Shown one piece after another: positions 8,701-16,801 of a stretch of 64,000 nucleotides of DNA (the stretch's first letter is position 1; the number at the start of each line of letters is the position of its first letter). The notes beneath the pieces were generated by a model. It was given only the letters and a program-made list of their open reading frames with translations, searched no databases and was not told the DNA's origin. The translations under genes were made by a program, and so were the position numbers. This DNA is from Cyclobacteriaceae bacterium (GTDB taxonomy: Bacteria > Bacteroidota > Bacteroidia > Cytophagales > Cyclobacteriaceae): NCBI GenBank assembly GCA_016787755.1, contig JAEUUA010000001.1, positions 124,001-188,000 of the forward strand. The letters are read 5' to 3'.

Positions 8701-9696
8701 TTAAACTTCAACAGACAACCCACTGAATATTTCAACTACTTCATCCAAAATGGAATTGACCTCATCTTGTGTCATAGCCTCAACCAGGCGAGTGCGGAAA
8801 GGCTTGAAATCAGGAGTGCCTTTAAAATAATTGGTATAATGCCTCCGCATTTCGAAGATGCCCAGCTTATCGCCCTTCCAGCGAATGGAAAAATCCAAAT
8901 GCTTACGTGTGATATTCACGCGCTCTATCATTTCAGGAGGTGGCAGTATCTCACCCGTTTTAAAATAATGTTTGATCTCGTTAAAGAACCACGGTGCACC
9001 AATAGCCGAACGACCAATCATTATACCATCCACACCGTATCGGTTTTTATATTCCAATGCTTTTTGCGGACTGTCAATATCACCATTGCCAAAAATTGGA
9101 ATGTGTATCCGTGGATTTTCTTTGATCTTTCCGATCAACGTCCAGTCGGCCGAACCTTTGTACATCTGCACACGCGTACGTCCATGAATGGTTAACGCTT
9201 TAATCCCAATGTCTTGCAGGCGTTCGGCAACCTCTACCACATTCTTCGTATCATCATCCCAACCCAATCGGGTTTTAACAGTAACCGGAAGATGTGTAGC
9301 TTTTACAATTTCAGCTGTCATCTGAACCATCTTGGGAATGTCCTGTAACAAGGCAGCACCCGCACCACGACAAGCCACTGCTTTTACCGGGCAGCCGTAA
9401 TTAATATCAATCAGATCAGGATTAACTTCTGTAGCAATCTCAGCAGACTGCACCATGTTACCAATATCTCCACCAAAGAGTTGAATGCCGATAGGTCGTT
9501 CATATTCAAAGATGTCTAGCTTCTGCCTGCTTTTAGCGGCATCCCGAATGAGACCTTCTGAAGAAATAAATTCGGTGTACATCAAATCAGCACCGCCCTC
9601 CTTGCACACAGCACGGAATGGTGGATCGCTCACGTCTTCCATGGGCGCTAGTAAGAGCGGAAACTCCCCAAGCTTTATGTTGCCTATTTGTACCAA
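8701..9696 (-). CDS. dusB: tRNA-dihydrouridine synthase DusB
   Basis: 331 residues, the normal size. DusB is an FMN enzyme that reduces specific uridines in the tRNA D-loop with NADPH. The TIM barrel opens with FPLLLAPMEDVSDPPFRAV. The active-site segment YGCPVKAVACRGAGAALLQD carries the proton-donor Cys, and VTVKTRLGWDDD, TIHGRTR and GNGDIDS follow, as in the family. The only start giving this N terminus is TTG at 9694-9696. A -7-like box on the minus strand lies 39 bases further upstream. A large open frame on the opposite strand across this gene is a shadow. Confidence 0.95.
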   Translation of the reverse strand: MVQIGNIKLGEFPLLLAPMEDVSDPPFRAVCKEGGADLMYTEFISSEGLIRDAAKSRQKLDIFEYERPIGIQLFGGDIGNMVQSAEIATEVNPDLIDINYGCPVKAVACRGAGAALLQDIPKMVQMTAEIVKATHLPVTVKTRLGWDDDTKNVVEVAERLQDIGIKALTIHGRTRVQMYKGSADWTLIGKIKENPRIHIPIFGNGDIDSPQKALEYKNRYGVDGIMIGRSAIGAPWFFNEIKHYFKTGEILPPPEMIERVNITRKHLDFSIRWKGDKLGIFEMRRHYTNYFKGTPDFKPFRTRLVEAMTQDEVNSILDEVVEIFSGLSVEV

Positions 9697-9734
9697 ATTT
9701 GATTATTAAGCTAAAACTACGTTGTTTGCGACCA

Positions 9735-9742
9735 CAAAATTA
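9735..9742 (-). promoter_or_regulatory. Putative -7 box for dusB (TAATTTTG)
   Basis: Minus-strand TAATTTTG fits TAnnTTTG in the 60-base divergent gap between dusB and the CPBP protease gene. The implied leader before the TTG start is about 30 bases. No good -33 element is seen. Confidence 0.33.
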
Positions 9743-9756
9743 ACTCTTTTGTTGAG

Positions 9757-10692
9757 ATGTCTGAACTGACGGGTATTTCCCAACGCCCCGCGCTTATTTC
9801 CCTAATTTTCATTTTACTCACCGCAGCCTTGGGTTTTATGATTATCGGGCCTGCTTTGGGTTTCTTTATTGCTATGCCATTTTATGAAGGAAGTATTTTT
9901 GATCTCGCTCAAAAAATTTCGAACCCTACGGCACATCCGGAAATCAGGCTCCCGATATTAATCATTCAGGGCTGTGGTACCTTCTTCGGCCTAATTGTTA
10001 TCCCAACTCTTTACCTGATTGGGATTGAAAAACAGAATCCGATTGAATGGATTAAATCAAAACCCCATTCACTACTCATCCTTTTGGTTGTAGCGATCTT
10101 AACAATTACTTTTTTTGCCCCCAACTCAATTTTTATCGAGTGGAATGCAGACTTTGTGTTTCCTGAATTCTTAAAAGATTTTGGAGCATGGGCACGTGAA
10201 CGTGAAAATCTGGCTGAGAAGCTCACCAAGTTCTTTGTGACCTTCGAAACAAATACGGACTTCCTGATAGGATTGGTTGTCATTGCGTTTTTTCCTGCAA
10301 TTGGGGAAGAACTTGTATTTCGTGGCATGATACAACCAGAACTTTTTAGAGCTTCCGGAAATCATCATGTGGCTATTTGGGTCTCAGCCATTATTTTTAG
10401 TGCCTTCCATATGCAGTTTTTTGGATTCTTACCAAGAATGCTGTTGGGAGCCTTGTTTGGTTATCTCTATGTATGGTCAGGAAATTTATTCCTATCCATG
10501 TTTGCACATTTTGTTAATAATGGATTTTCTGTTTTGATGATGTACTTATATCAACGAGGGGTAATCACGGTTGACATGGAATCGCCAGAAGCAGCGCCTT
10601 GGCCGGCTGTGTTAATCGCAACAACAGTATTTGTTGCCCTACTTTATTATTTTAAGAATTATCACCAAACCAGTAACCAACCTTCTGCGTGA
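9757..10692 (+). CDS. CPBP-family intramembrane metalloprotease
   Basis: 311 residues with about seven or eight membrane helices. The CAAX-protease/bacteriocin-processing (CPBP) signature is present: GEELVFRGMIQPELF (Glu184, Glu185, Arg189), then FSAFHMQFFG (His near 218) and AHFVNNG (about 252-258), which together form the glutamate/histidine metal site. Family members cleave within or near membranes; some process prenylated proteins or peptides, some confer bacteriocin immunity. The stop overlaps the GTG start of cdsA by 4 bases (GTGA), so translational coupling is likely. That neighbour suggests an envelope role, but the substrate is unknown. Confidence 0.88.
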   Translation: MSELTGISQRPALISLIFILLTAALGFMIIGPALGFFIAMPFYEGSIFDLAQKISNPTAHPEIRLPILIIQGCGTFFGLIVIPTLYLIGIEKQNPIEWIKSKPHSLLILLVVAILTITFFAPNSIFIEWNADFVFPEFLKDFGAWARERENLAEKLTKFFVTFETNTDFLIGLVVIAFFPAIGEELVFRGMIQPELFRASGNHHVAIWVSAIIFSAFHMQFFGFLPRMLLGALFGYLYVWSGNLFLSMFAHFVNNGFSVLMMYLYQRGVITVDMESPEAAPWPAVLIATTVFVALLYYFKNYHQTSNQPSA

Positions 10693-11534
10693 CCGACATC
10701 ACAAAATTTAGCAATCTTTCACAACGACTTATTACTGCCATTTTGGGTGCAGCAGGTATTGTATTCGGCATCGTGTTTAGCGAATGGACATACTTTGCTG
10801 TCTTCTTTATCATTTGCTTTTTCTCCCTCATCGAATTTTATAAACTTTCGGGCCTTGATGGACTCGTTCCTCAAAAAACTTTTGGTACGGTGTGTGGCAT
10901 CGCTATTTTTTGCCTATCATTTTTTATTGAGCGGGGCGATATCTCTTACCGATATTATTTTCTTGTTTTCCCTACCATATCCTGCGTGTACATGATCAAG
11001 CTTTATAAAAAGTTTGAGCGCAAACCTTTTACCAATATTGCCTACACCTTTCTTGGTATCTTTTATGTGGCCGTGCCTTTTATGCTATTAAATATTGCTG
11101 CGTTCGAAAATCAGGTGTATGATTATCAAATAATCTTTGGGTGTCTTTTTATCTTATGGGCCGGTGATACTGGTGCTTATTTTGCAGGCACACTCTTTGG
11201 AAAAAGAAAATTGTTTGAGCGCATCTCACCCAAAAAGTCATGGGAAGGATTTATTGGGGGAGCAGCACTTGCTTTCGGATTCGCCTATGGTCTGCCCTAC
11301 TTCTTTTCTGCGATCGGTCACGAACCTACCATTCGATCATGGCAATGGATGGTGATTGGTGTGATCATTATCATTGGCGGAACATTTGGTGATTTAGTAG
11401 AATCGCTGTTAAAACGAAGCATTGAAATCAAAGACTCTGGAGATAGCCTTCCTGGCCACGGAGGTTTTTTAGATCGGTTCGATGGACTCTTAATCTCCTC
11501 GCCATTTATCGTTGCCTTTTTAGAGATATTTTAA
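10689..11534 (+). CDS. cdsA: Phosphatidate cytidylyltransferase
   Basis: 281 residues, polytopic inner-membrane enzyme making CDP-diacylglycerol from phosphatidic acid and CTP, the branch point for phospholipid head groups. The CdsA signature is present near the C terminus: KRSIEIKDSGDSLPGHGGFL followed by DRFDGLL (about 237-265), and RISPKKSWEGFIGG lies before it. The GTG start overlaps the previous stop. Function fits with the phosphatidylserine decarboxylase gene 1.7 kb downstream. Confidence 0.95.
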   Translation: MTDITKFSNLSQRLITAILGAAGIVFGIVFSEWTYFAVFFIICFFSLIEFYKLSGLDGLVPQKTFGTVCGIAIFCLSFFIERGDISYRYYFLVFPTISCVYMIKLYKKFERKPFTNIAYTFLGIFYVAVPFMLLNIAAFENQVYDYQIIFGCLFILWAGDTGAYFAGTLFGKRKLFERISPKKSWEGFIGGAALAFGFAYGLPYFFSAIGHEPTIRSWQWMVIGVIIIIGGTFGDLVESLLKRSIEIKDSGDSLPGHGGFLDRFDGLLISSPFIVAFLEIF

Positions 11535-11837
11535 ATCGAACAACCTCCAGCGCAAATCTTAAATTCTAGTTTTTTCAGGATAGCTTAACCTGACTTTCCT
11601 GAAGCATTAATCTAATCGTTAGTTGGTGTTGTGATGCTTTCTTTGTTCAGTCGAAAGTAGCCGAATTTTCCCAACCCAAGCCACTATTAAAGACTTTGTT
11701 AAAATCACACATTTCCACCTTACAACTGTATGGGAACAACGAATTTCTATATCTTTGCAACCGATTTAAAAGCTCAAAAAGAACTTTTCATTTGAAATTC
11801 AAGGCATTCCTGCTGAACTGAAACTCACAAATTTTAT
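11535..11837. other. 303-base non-coding gap before gdhA
   Basis: No convincing gene or RNA was found here. The gap holds a -7-like box (11750-11757) placed for gdhA, and at 11791-11804 the string TTTGAAATTCAAGG, which matches the left end of the AT-rich repeat seen after three stop codons elsewhere in the window. The part from 11535 to 11740 shows no clear structure beyond a small CAGGATAGCTTAACCTG-type dyad near 11577-11593. Confidence 0.5.
11750..11757 (+). promoter_or_regulatory. Putative -7 box for gdhA (TATCTTTG)
   Basis: TATCTTTG fits TAnnTTTG and is followed by CAACC. It implies a leader of about 75 bases before the gdhA ATG at 11838. A -33 TTTG at the expected spacing is not obvious. 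Confidence 0.45.
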
Positions 11838-13112
11838 ATGGCATACATAGAACCAGCTCCAATTGTTGATAAGGAAAACCCTTTTGAGGCAATGATGTCT
11901 CGTTTTCACACCGCTTCGCAAATATTAGGGCTAGAAGATGAAGTTTATAACGTACTAAAATCACCCGCCAAGCAGGTCATTGTATCGCTTCCGGTAACCA
12001 TGGACGATGGAAGTATTAAGGTATTTGAAGGCTACCGGGTTATTCACTCAACCATATTGGGCCCTTCCAAAGGCGGTATCCGTTTCGATCCACATGTAAA
12101 TTTAGATGAGGTAAAAGCATTGGCAGCCTGGATGACATGGAAGTGTGCCGTAGTAGATATTCCATATGGCGGAGGTAAAGGAGGTGTTGCCTGCAACCCG
12201 CGCGAAATGAGTGCTGGTGAAATTGAACGGTTAATGCGCTCGTATACGCAAGCCATGATGGGCGTTTTTGGTCCCGATCAAGACATTCCTGCTCCTGATA
12301 TGGGTACAGGCCCGCGCGAAATGGCATGGTTGATGGATCAGTATTCCCGCAATAAAGGAATGACTGTGTCGGCTGTTGTAACGGGAAAGCCAATCGTAAT
12401 GGGTGGGTCGTTGGGAAGAACAGAAGCAACTGGCCGTGGTGTGATGGTATCAACGTTGGCCGCAATGGAGAAATTAAAAATCAATCCTTATAAAGCTACT
12501 TGCTCCGTGCAAGGTTTTGGAAACGTGGGTTCATGGGCTTCGCGATTACTTGCTGAACGTGGCTTGAAAGTAGTTTCTGTGAGCGATCTCTCAGGAGCAT
12601 ACTATAATGAAAATGGCATTGACATTGACGCGGCCATTGCTTATCGCGATAAAAACAAGGGCTCTTTGGAAGGCTATGCGGAAGTAGAAAAAATTCCAGG
12701 AGCTGATTTACTAACACTTCCCGTTGATGTGCTGGTGCCTGCCGCTACTGAGGATGTAATTACAGGAAGTAATGCTGGAAAAATTCAGGCTAAGCTGATA
12801 GTTGAGGGTGCAAACGGGCCAACTTCCTCAAAAGCGGATAATATAATTTTTGAAAAAGGAATAAGTGTGGTACCGGACATTCTTGCCAATGCGGGTGGTG
12901 TAACGGTTTCGTACTTTGAATGGGTACAAAATCGATTAGGGTACAAATGGACGGCAGAACGGGTAAACCGCAGAAGTGATCGGATTATGAAAGATGCCTT
13001 TAATGTTGTTTATAAAACAGCCAATGAATATAAGGTTTCTTTACGAATTGCTGCCTACATAGTGGCCATTGACAAAGTGGCTAAGACATATAAATTCAGA
13101 GGCGGATTTTAA
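11838..13112 (+). CDS. gdhA: Glutamate dehydrogenase (Glu/Leu/Phe/Val family)
   Basis: 424 residues, typical of the hexameric class of about 420. It interconverts glutamate with 2-oxoglutarate and ammonia. Signatures: SKGGIRFDPHVNLDEVKALA, the catalytic PYGGGKGGVACNPREMS, FGPDQDIPAPDMGTG, and the dinucleotide fold VQGFGNVGSWASRLLAERG. The segment after the second strand (VVSVSDLSGAYYNENGID) has Asp at the usual specificity position, which would favour NAD, but I would not assign the cofactor on that alone. Monocistronic by layout, with its own -7 box and a repeat element directly after the stop. Confidence 0.94.
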   Translation: MAYIEPAPIVDKENPFEAMMSRFHTASQILGLEDEVYNVLKSPAKQVIVSLPVTMDDGSIKVFEGYRVIHSTILGPSKGGIRFDPHVNLDEVKALAAWMTWKCAVVDIPYGGGKGGVACNPREMSAGEIERLMRSYTQAMMGVFGPDQDIPAPDMGTGPREMAWLMDQYSRNKGMTVSAVVTGKPIVMGGSLGRTEATGRGVMVSTLAAMEKLKINPYKATCSVQGFGNVGSWASRLLAERGLKVVSVSDLSGAYYNENGIDIDAAIAYRDKNKGSLEGYAEVEKIPGADLLTLPVDVLVPAATEDVITGSNAGKIQAKLIVEGANGPTSSKADNIIFEKGISVVPDILANAGGVTVSYFEWVQNRLGYKWTAERVNRRSDRIMKDAFNVVYKTANEYKVSLRIAAYIVAIDKVAKTYKFRGGF

Positions 13113-13180
13113 TTCCAAATTCAAGGCTCAATATTGAAGATTGTTGTCATTAATGTTGATTTTTGAATTTTAAACTAGAA
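13113..13180. repeat. AT-rich intergenic repeat, copy B
   Basis: Begins exactly at the gdhA stop with TAATTCCAAATTCAAGG and ends TTTTTGAATTTTAAAC. AAATTCAA and TTGAATTT form a perfect 8-base inverted repeat, so the transcript could fold. Same design as 2216-2284 and 40301-40368. Confidence 0.5.
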
Positions 13181-13185
13181 TCGAG

Positions 13186-13860
13186 ATGACTATTCACCGT
13201 GAAGGGCGTACGCTCCTGTTTATTCTATTGGTAGTACTGTTTTTCCTTAATTGGGCAGTTGGTTATTTTTATCCTGACCTGCTTGTTGTTCAAAATATTC
13301 TAATTGGAGCAAGTCTTGTATTCTATCTTATCATTCTACAATTTTTCCGTATTCCAATTTTTCAGGTCAACAAAAACGAAAATCAAATTCTGGCTCCGGC
13401 CGATGGGAAAGTAGTGGTGATAGAAGAAACTGAAGAAACTGAATACTTAAAATCAAGAAGAAAACAGATTTCGATTTTTATGTCGCCCATCAACGTGCAC
13501 GTAAATCGTATGCCTGTGGCCGGAACAATTTCATATTGTACTTACCATCCGGGAAAATATTTAGTAGCGTGGCATCCAAAATCAAGTACAGAAAATGAGC
13601 GAACAACTATAGTAGCTCGCATGGGTAATGGCACAGAAATTTTGTTTCGGCAGATTGCCGGGGCATTAGCCCGAAGAATCAAATGGTATGTTAAAGAAGG
13701 GCAACCCCTGCAACAGGGCGATGAGTTTGGCTTTATAAAATTCGGATCGCGTGTTGATATTTTTTTACCACTCAGCGCTAAAGTAACAGTAAACATTGGC
13801 GACATAACAAAAGGGGGTAAAACAGTAATTGCTGAGTTTCAAACAAGCTCCTATAAGTAA
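13186..13860 (+). CDS. psd: Phosphatidylserine decarboxylase (short proenzyme)
   Basis: 224 residues, the size of the short Psd class. Two hydrophobic N-terminal stretches (about 8-26 and 33-52) anchor it, followed by the catalytic domain with ILAPADGKVVVIEE, IFMSPINVHVNRMP, YHPGKYLVAWHPKS and the self-cleavage site in IKFGSRVDIFLP. Cleavage between Gly and Ser gives an alpha chain with a pyruvoyl group. It makes phosphatidylethanolamine from phosphatidylserine at the inner membrane. No phosphatidylserine synthase gene is next to it in this window; cdsA lies upstream of gdhA. Confidence 0.92.
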   Translation: MTIHREGRTLLFILLVVLFFLNWAVGYFYPDLLVVQNILIGASLVFYLIILQFFRIPIFQVNKNENQILAPADGKVVVIEETEETEYLKSRRKQISIFMSPINVHVNRMPVAGTISYCTYHPGKYLVAWHPKSSTENERTTIVARMGNGTEILFRQIAGALARRIKWYVKEGQPLQQGDEFGFIKFGSRVDIFLPLSAKVTVNIGDITKGGKTVIAEFQTSSYK

Positions 13861-13955
13861 ATAGGCCTCTTTCATAAGATTTTAAGTCCTAACGCACATT
13901 ATCTTAGGTTAAATCCATATCTTACCTGAATTATTTTAATCAAAACTACAAGCAT

Positions 13956-13977
13956 AGCTTGCTGAGAGACCTCTCAA
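13956..13977. other. Small hairpin upstream of desaturase gene
   Basis: CTTGCTGAGAGACCTCTCAAG can fold with GAGAG/CTCTC and CTTG/CAAG flanks, about 25 bases before the desaturase ATG. It has no U-tract, so it is not a terminator. A role in the 5' leader is possible but unsupported. Confidence 0.25.
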
Positions 13978-14000
13978 GCCAATAGCATAATTGAAACCCC

Positions 14001-15125
14001 ATGAGTGTGAATCTGAATTTGAAATTCGCCAACCATCAAAAAGATTTTTTTGTAACGCTTACACAACGCGTTAATGGATACTTCAAAGCAAATAATATAG
14101 AACGCACGGCCAATCGGGAAATGGTGATCAAAACCATTTTCATGTTTTCACTTTACCTGATTCCCTACTTTCTGTTGATTGGGGGTATCACATCAACCCT
14201 CTGGGGTATGTTAGGACTTTGTGTATTAATGGGTTTTGGAATGGCCGGCATCGGGCTTTCTATTATGCACGATGCCAATCATGGTTCGTACTCTACAAAA
14301 CCCTGGGTGAACAATCTGTTAGGACTTAGCCTGAATTTAGTGGGCGGTCACGACTTGAATTGGAAAATTCAACACAACGTTTTGCATCACACGTACACAA
14401 ATGTGCATGATGTAGATGAAGACATCAGTCCACGTGGAATTTTAAGAATGGCGCCTGATTCCAAATGGAGAGGTATACATAAATTTCAACATTATTACGC
14501 GTGGTTTTTTTATGGGTTGATGACATTCGTCTGGGTGATTGTTAAAGACTTTGATAGAATAATTAAATATCAGCGCGATGGCCTGGTGAAGAAACAGCGC
14601 ACCACGGCAGCTCGTGAGTGGATCTTTATGATCACTTCTAAAGTGATCTATTTTACCTACATCATGGCAATCCCCATGTGGCTGCTGCCGATCACATTCT
14701 GGCAAGCATTTGCTGGTTTTTTTGTGATGCATTATATTGGAGGCTTCATCTTAGCCATAATCTTTCAGCCAGCGCATGTCGTTGAAGGAACAGAGTATCC
14801 GATGCCCGATGAACACGGAAACCTGGAAAACAACTGGGCAATCCATCAACTACACACAACGACTAATTTCGGTCACCGCGAAAAATTATTTTCGTGGTAT
14901 GTGGGCGGTTTAAATTATCAGGTTGAGCATCACCTTTTCCCAAACATTTGCCATGTTCACTATCGTAATATTTCCACAATAGTTGAACAGACTGCCAAAG
15001 AGTTTGGGCTCCCGTACAAATCAAAAGACACATTTTTTGAAGCTGTGGCTGCTCATGCACGCCAATTAAAAATACTTAGCAAAAAACCAGTTCAGAAAGA
15101 AAACCGAATAGCAGTAGCTGCATAA
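14001..15125 (+). CDS. Membrane fatty-acid desaturase (acyl-CoA desaturase type)
   Basis: 374 residues with four or so membrane helices and the three histidine boxes of di-iron desaturases: HDANHG (from about residue 90), HNVLHH (from about 125) and QVEHHLFPNICH (from about 307). The HxxHH/QxxHH arrangement is that of front-end, linoleoyl-CoA-like desaturases common in Bacteroidota. There is no cytochrome b5 domain, so an external electron donor is needed; the small ferredoxin 1.3 kb downstream on the other strand is a conceivable one but that is speculation. Regiospecificity cannot be read from the sequence. Confidence 0.92.
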   Translation: MSVNLNLKFANHQKDFFVTLTQRVNGYFKANNIERTANREMVIKTIFMFSLYLIPYFLLIGGITSTLWGMLGLCVLMGFGMAGIGLSIMHDANHGSYSTKPWVNNLLGLSLNLVGGHDLNWKIQHNVLHHTYTNVHDVDEDISPRGILRMAPDSKWRGIHKFQHYYAWFFYGLMTFVWVIVKDFDRIIKYQRDGLVKKQRTTAAREWIFMITSKVIYFTYIMAIPMWLLPITFWQAFAGFFVMHYIGGFILAIIFQPAHVVEGTEYPMPDEHGNLENNWAIHQLHTTTNFGHREKLFSWYVGGLNYQVEHHLFPNICHVHYRNISTIVEQTAKEFGLPYKSKDTFFEAVAAHARQLKILSKKPVQKENRIAVAA

Positions 15126-15788
15126 CTAGTGTATCTCACGAAGTACAGCTAACGATTTCATCTCCCCAAAATTATCGACATGACTTGCGTAAAAACGCAA
15201 TAAGCTTGTCAGTAAAGTTTGCCGTTGATCGTAGGTGATTGAAGTGGCCGATGTATAATTAGCAACAAGTAATTCCTTGAGTGCTTTTTCATCTACATCA
15301 TCCATCCAATGACCACCCAAAACCTCTTCCGTTAAATTGGGGCCAAAGCCAAGATGCTTGCTTAAGCCTAATAAAAATAGCAAATGAAAATTCTCAGGCT
15401 TTTGATGTTGATCGAGTACTATCAGTGAACGTGCGATAAACTCATGGATCTCACCTGCATGACTTTGTTCTTTTACCGATTTATTTAACACTTCATTGAT
15501 AAACATAGCGATGGCCGACTTACGAATTTCTGAAGTAACCGATTGATAGGGATGATAGCATTTCACTTCTTTAATACGAAGGATATTGGCATTCTCTTTA
15601 TAATATACAACCAGGTCGAGCAAAGTTAATGGCTGAAACAACGCGATCTTGCTCCTTTTGGAACTACTGCGAACTCCGTTAACAATGTAGCTCTGCAACC
15701 CAAATAACTCAGTGAAAATATTTACGATAATGGATGTTTCTCCATACTTGGTAAATCGAAAAACAACACCTTTGGTTTTATGAAGCAC
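15126..15788 (-). CDS. recO: DNA repair protein RecO
   Basis: 220 residues. The N-terminal OB fold is recognisable from MLHKTKGVVFRFTKYGETSI and VNIFTELFGLQSYIVNGVR, and the rest is the helical RecO C-terminal domain with PLTLLDLVVYY and NFHLLFLLGLSKHLGFGP. RecO loads RecA onto SSB-coated single-stranded DNA together with RecR in gap repair. The four-Cys zinc site found in some RecO proteins is not evident. Its stop abuts the desaturase stop, and its start lies 2 bases from the end of tdk, so tdk and recO probably form one leftward unit. Confidence 0.9.
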   Translation of the reverse strand: MLHKTKGVVFRFTKYGETSIIVNIFTELFGLQSYIVNGVRSSSKRSKIALFQPLTLLDLVVYYKENANILRIKEVKCYHPYQSVTSEIRKSAIAMFINEVLNKSVKEQSHAGEIHEFIARSLIVLDQHQKPENFHLLFLLGLSKHLGFGPNLTEEVLGGHWMDDVDEKALKELLVANYTSATSITYDQRQTLLTSLLRFYASHVDNFGEMKSLAVLREIH

Positions 15789-15790
15789 AG

Positions 15791-16387
15791 CTACTTTTTA
15801 CCTTTTTCTTGAGCAGCAAAAAATGCCAGGCGACTTCTAGCCTCATACGCTTCCTTTTCTCCCAGCATTACTTTCGAATCATTCTCGTTGAGACGATACG
15901 AGAACGAAGCCAACTCTCCAGTTTGTGCACAAATAGCATGGACCTTTGTAACGTATTCGGCAACTGCTAACATGTTAGGCATTGGGCCAAAAGGCTTTCC
16001 TTCATAGTCCATATCCAGGCCCGCAACAATTACACGTTTGCCTGCATTAGCTAGTGAATTACAAACTTCCACTATGGCCTCATCAAAAAACTGCGCTTCG
16101 TCAATACCTACCACATCACAATCTCCAGCCAGCAGGATAATATCATTTGCAAAATTTACCGGGGTAGAACGAATTTCACGTTCACTGTGCGATACAATTT
16201 TCTGATTATGGTATCGGGTGTCAAGGGTAGGCTTAAAGATTTCAACTTTTTGTTTGGCAATGAGCGCCCGGTTTAGTCTACGGATTAACTCTTCGGTCTT
16301 ACCTGAGAACATGCACCCACAAATCACTTCAATCCAGCCACTTTTCCCCGATCGATTACTTCTGCCAAGTTGAGGTTCAATAAACAT
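15791..16387 (-). CDS. tdk: Thymidine kinase (type II)
   Basis: 198 residues. It phosphorylates thymidine with ATP in the salvage pathway. Visible: P-loop GCMFSGKT at 24-31, Walker-B-like DEAQFFDE at 97-103, and the lasso region near SFSYRLNENDSKVMLGEKEAYEARSR. The structural zinc site of this class is normally four Cys in two CxxC pairs. Here only Cys153 remains, with Thr156, Ser185 and Ala188 in the other places, so the zinc site looks lost. The catalytic part appears intact. Two bases separate its stop from recO. Confidence 0.93.
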   Translation of the reverse strand: MFIEPQLGRSNRSGKSGWIEVICGCMFSGKTEELIRRLNRALIAKQKVEIFKPTLDTRYHNQKIVSHSEREIRSTPVNFANDIILLAGDCDVVGIDEAQFFDEAIVEVCNSLANAGKRVIVAGLDMDYEGKPFGPMPNMLAVAEYVTKVHAICAQTGELASFSYRLNENDSKVMLGEKEAYEARSRLAFFAAQEKGKK

Positions 16388-16419
16388 GGTGCAAGTTAAG
16401 ATTTAAGTCGGTTTTGGTT

Positions 16420-16743
16420 TTAATTCGTGTAGGTCATATGTGGCATCTTCGTGTCATCAGGGACTCTTATTTTGCAGACACCAAACACCGAAGTTTGGCA
16501 TGCCAGACGTTCATTGGAAGCAAGTTCACCCAGCTTTCGATAATTCAATTCGGCTGCCGAAAGTGGACTAAGCTGATCAGCACCCGCTATCACAATCATC
16601 TTACAGGTTGTGCACCGCCCCTTGCCTCCGCATGCGTGCATCCAGTCGATATAATTACTTTGAAGCACCGATAAAACTGAATTTACCTTTCCCTCAGGAA
16701 ACACTTCCTTTTGAGCCAAATTTTCAATCACTATCTTTACCAT
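16420..16743 (-). CDS. [2Fe-2S] ferredoxin
   Basis: About 107 residues if started at MVKIVIENLAQ (16743); an earlier ATG at 16758 adds five residues and I prefer the shorter form because homologs I recall begin MVKI. The plant/adrenodoxin-type cluster motif CGGKGRCTTC (CxxxxxCxxC) is followed by the fourth Cys in RLACQT. The protein carries electrons in the cytosol; partners are unknown. It lies upstream of tdk on the same strand with a 32-base gap. Confidence 0.88.
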   Translation of the reverse strand: MVKIVIENLAQKEVFPEGKVNSVLSVLQSNYIDWMHACGGKGRCTTCKMIVIAGADQLSPLSAAELNYRKLGELASNERLACQTSVFGVCKIRVPDDTKMPHMTYTN

Positions 16744-16801
16744 AACAACATGCGGCACAGGCTTGCATTTTGATTAAACAAGAATACAAAAATAGTAACT
16801 C

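Noticed and set aside
8548..9195. 215-residue open frame on the plus strand opposite dusB and the exporter
   Set aside because: It lies antisense across the 5' end of the EamA exporter and the 3' half of dusB, both well supported, and has no recognisable motif. It is a shadow of their codon pattern.
9757..10692. CPBP protease as part of an abortive-infection or bacteriocin system
   Set aside because: It is coupled to cdsA and no toxin, bacteriocin or phage gene is near, so a housekeeping membrane role is more likely.
12040..12465. 141-residue open frame on the minus strand inside gdhA
   Set aside because: Antisense to the conserved core of glutamate dehydrogenase and low in sequence plausibility.
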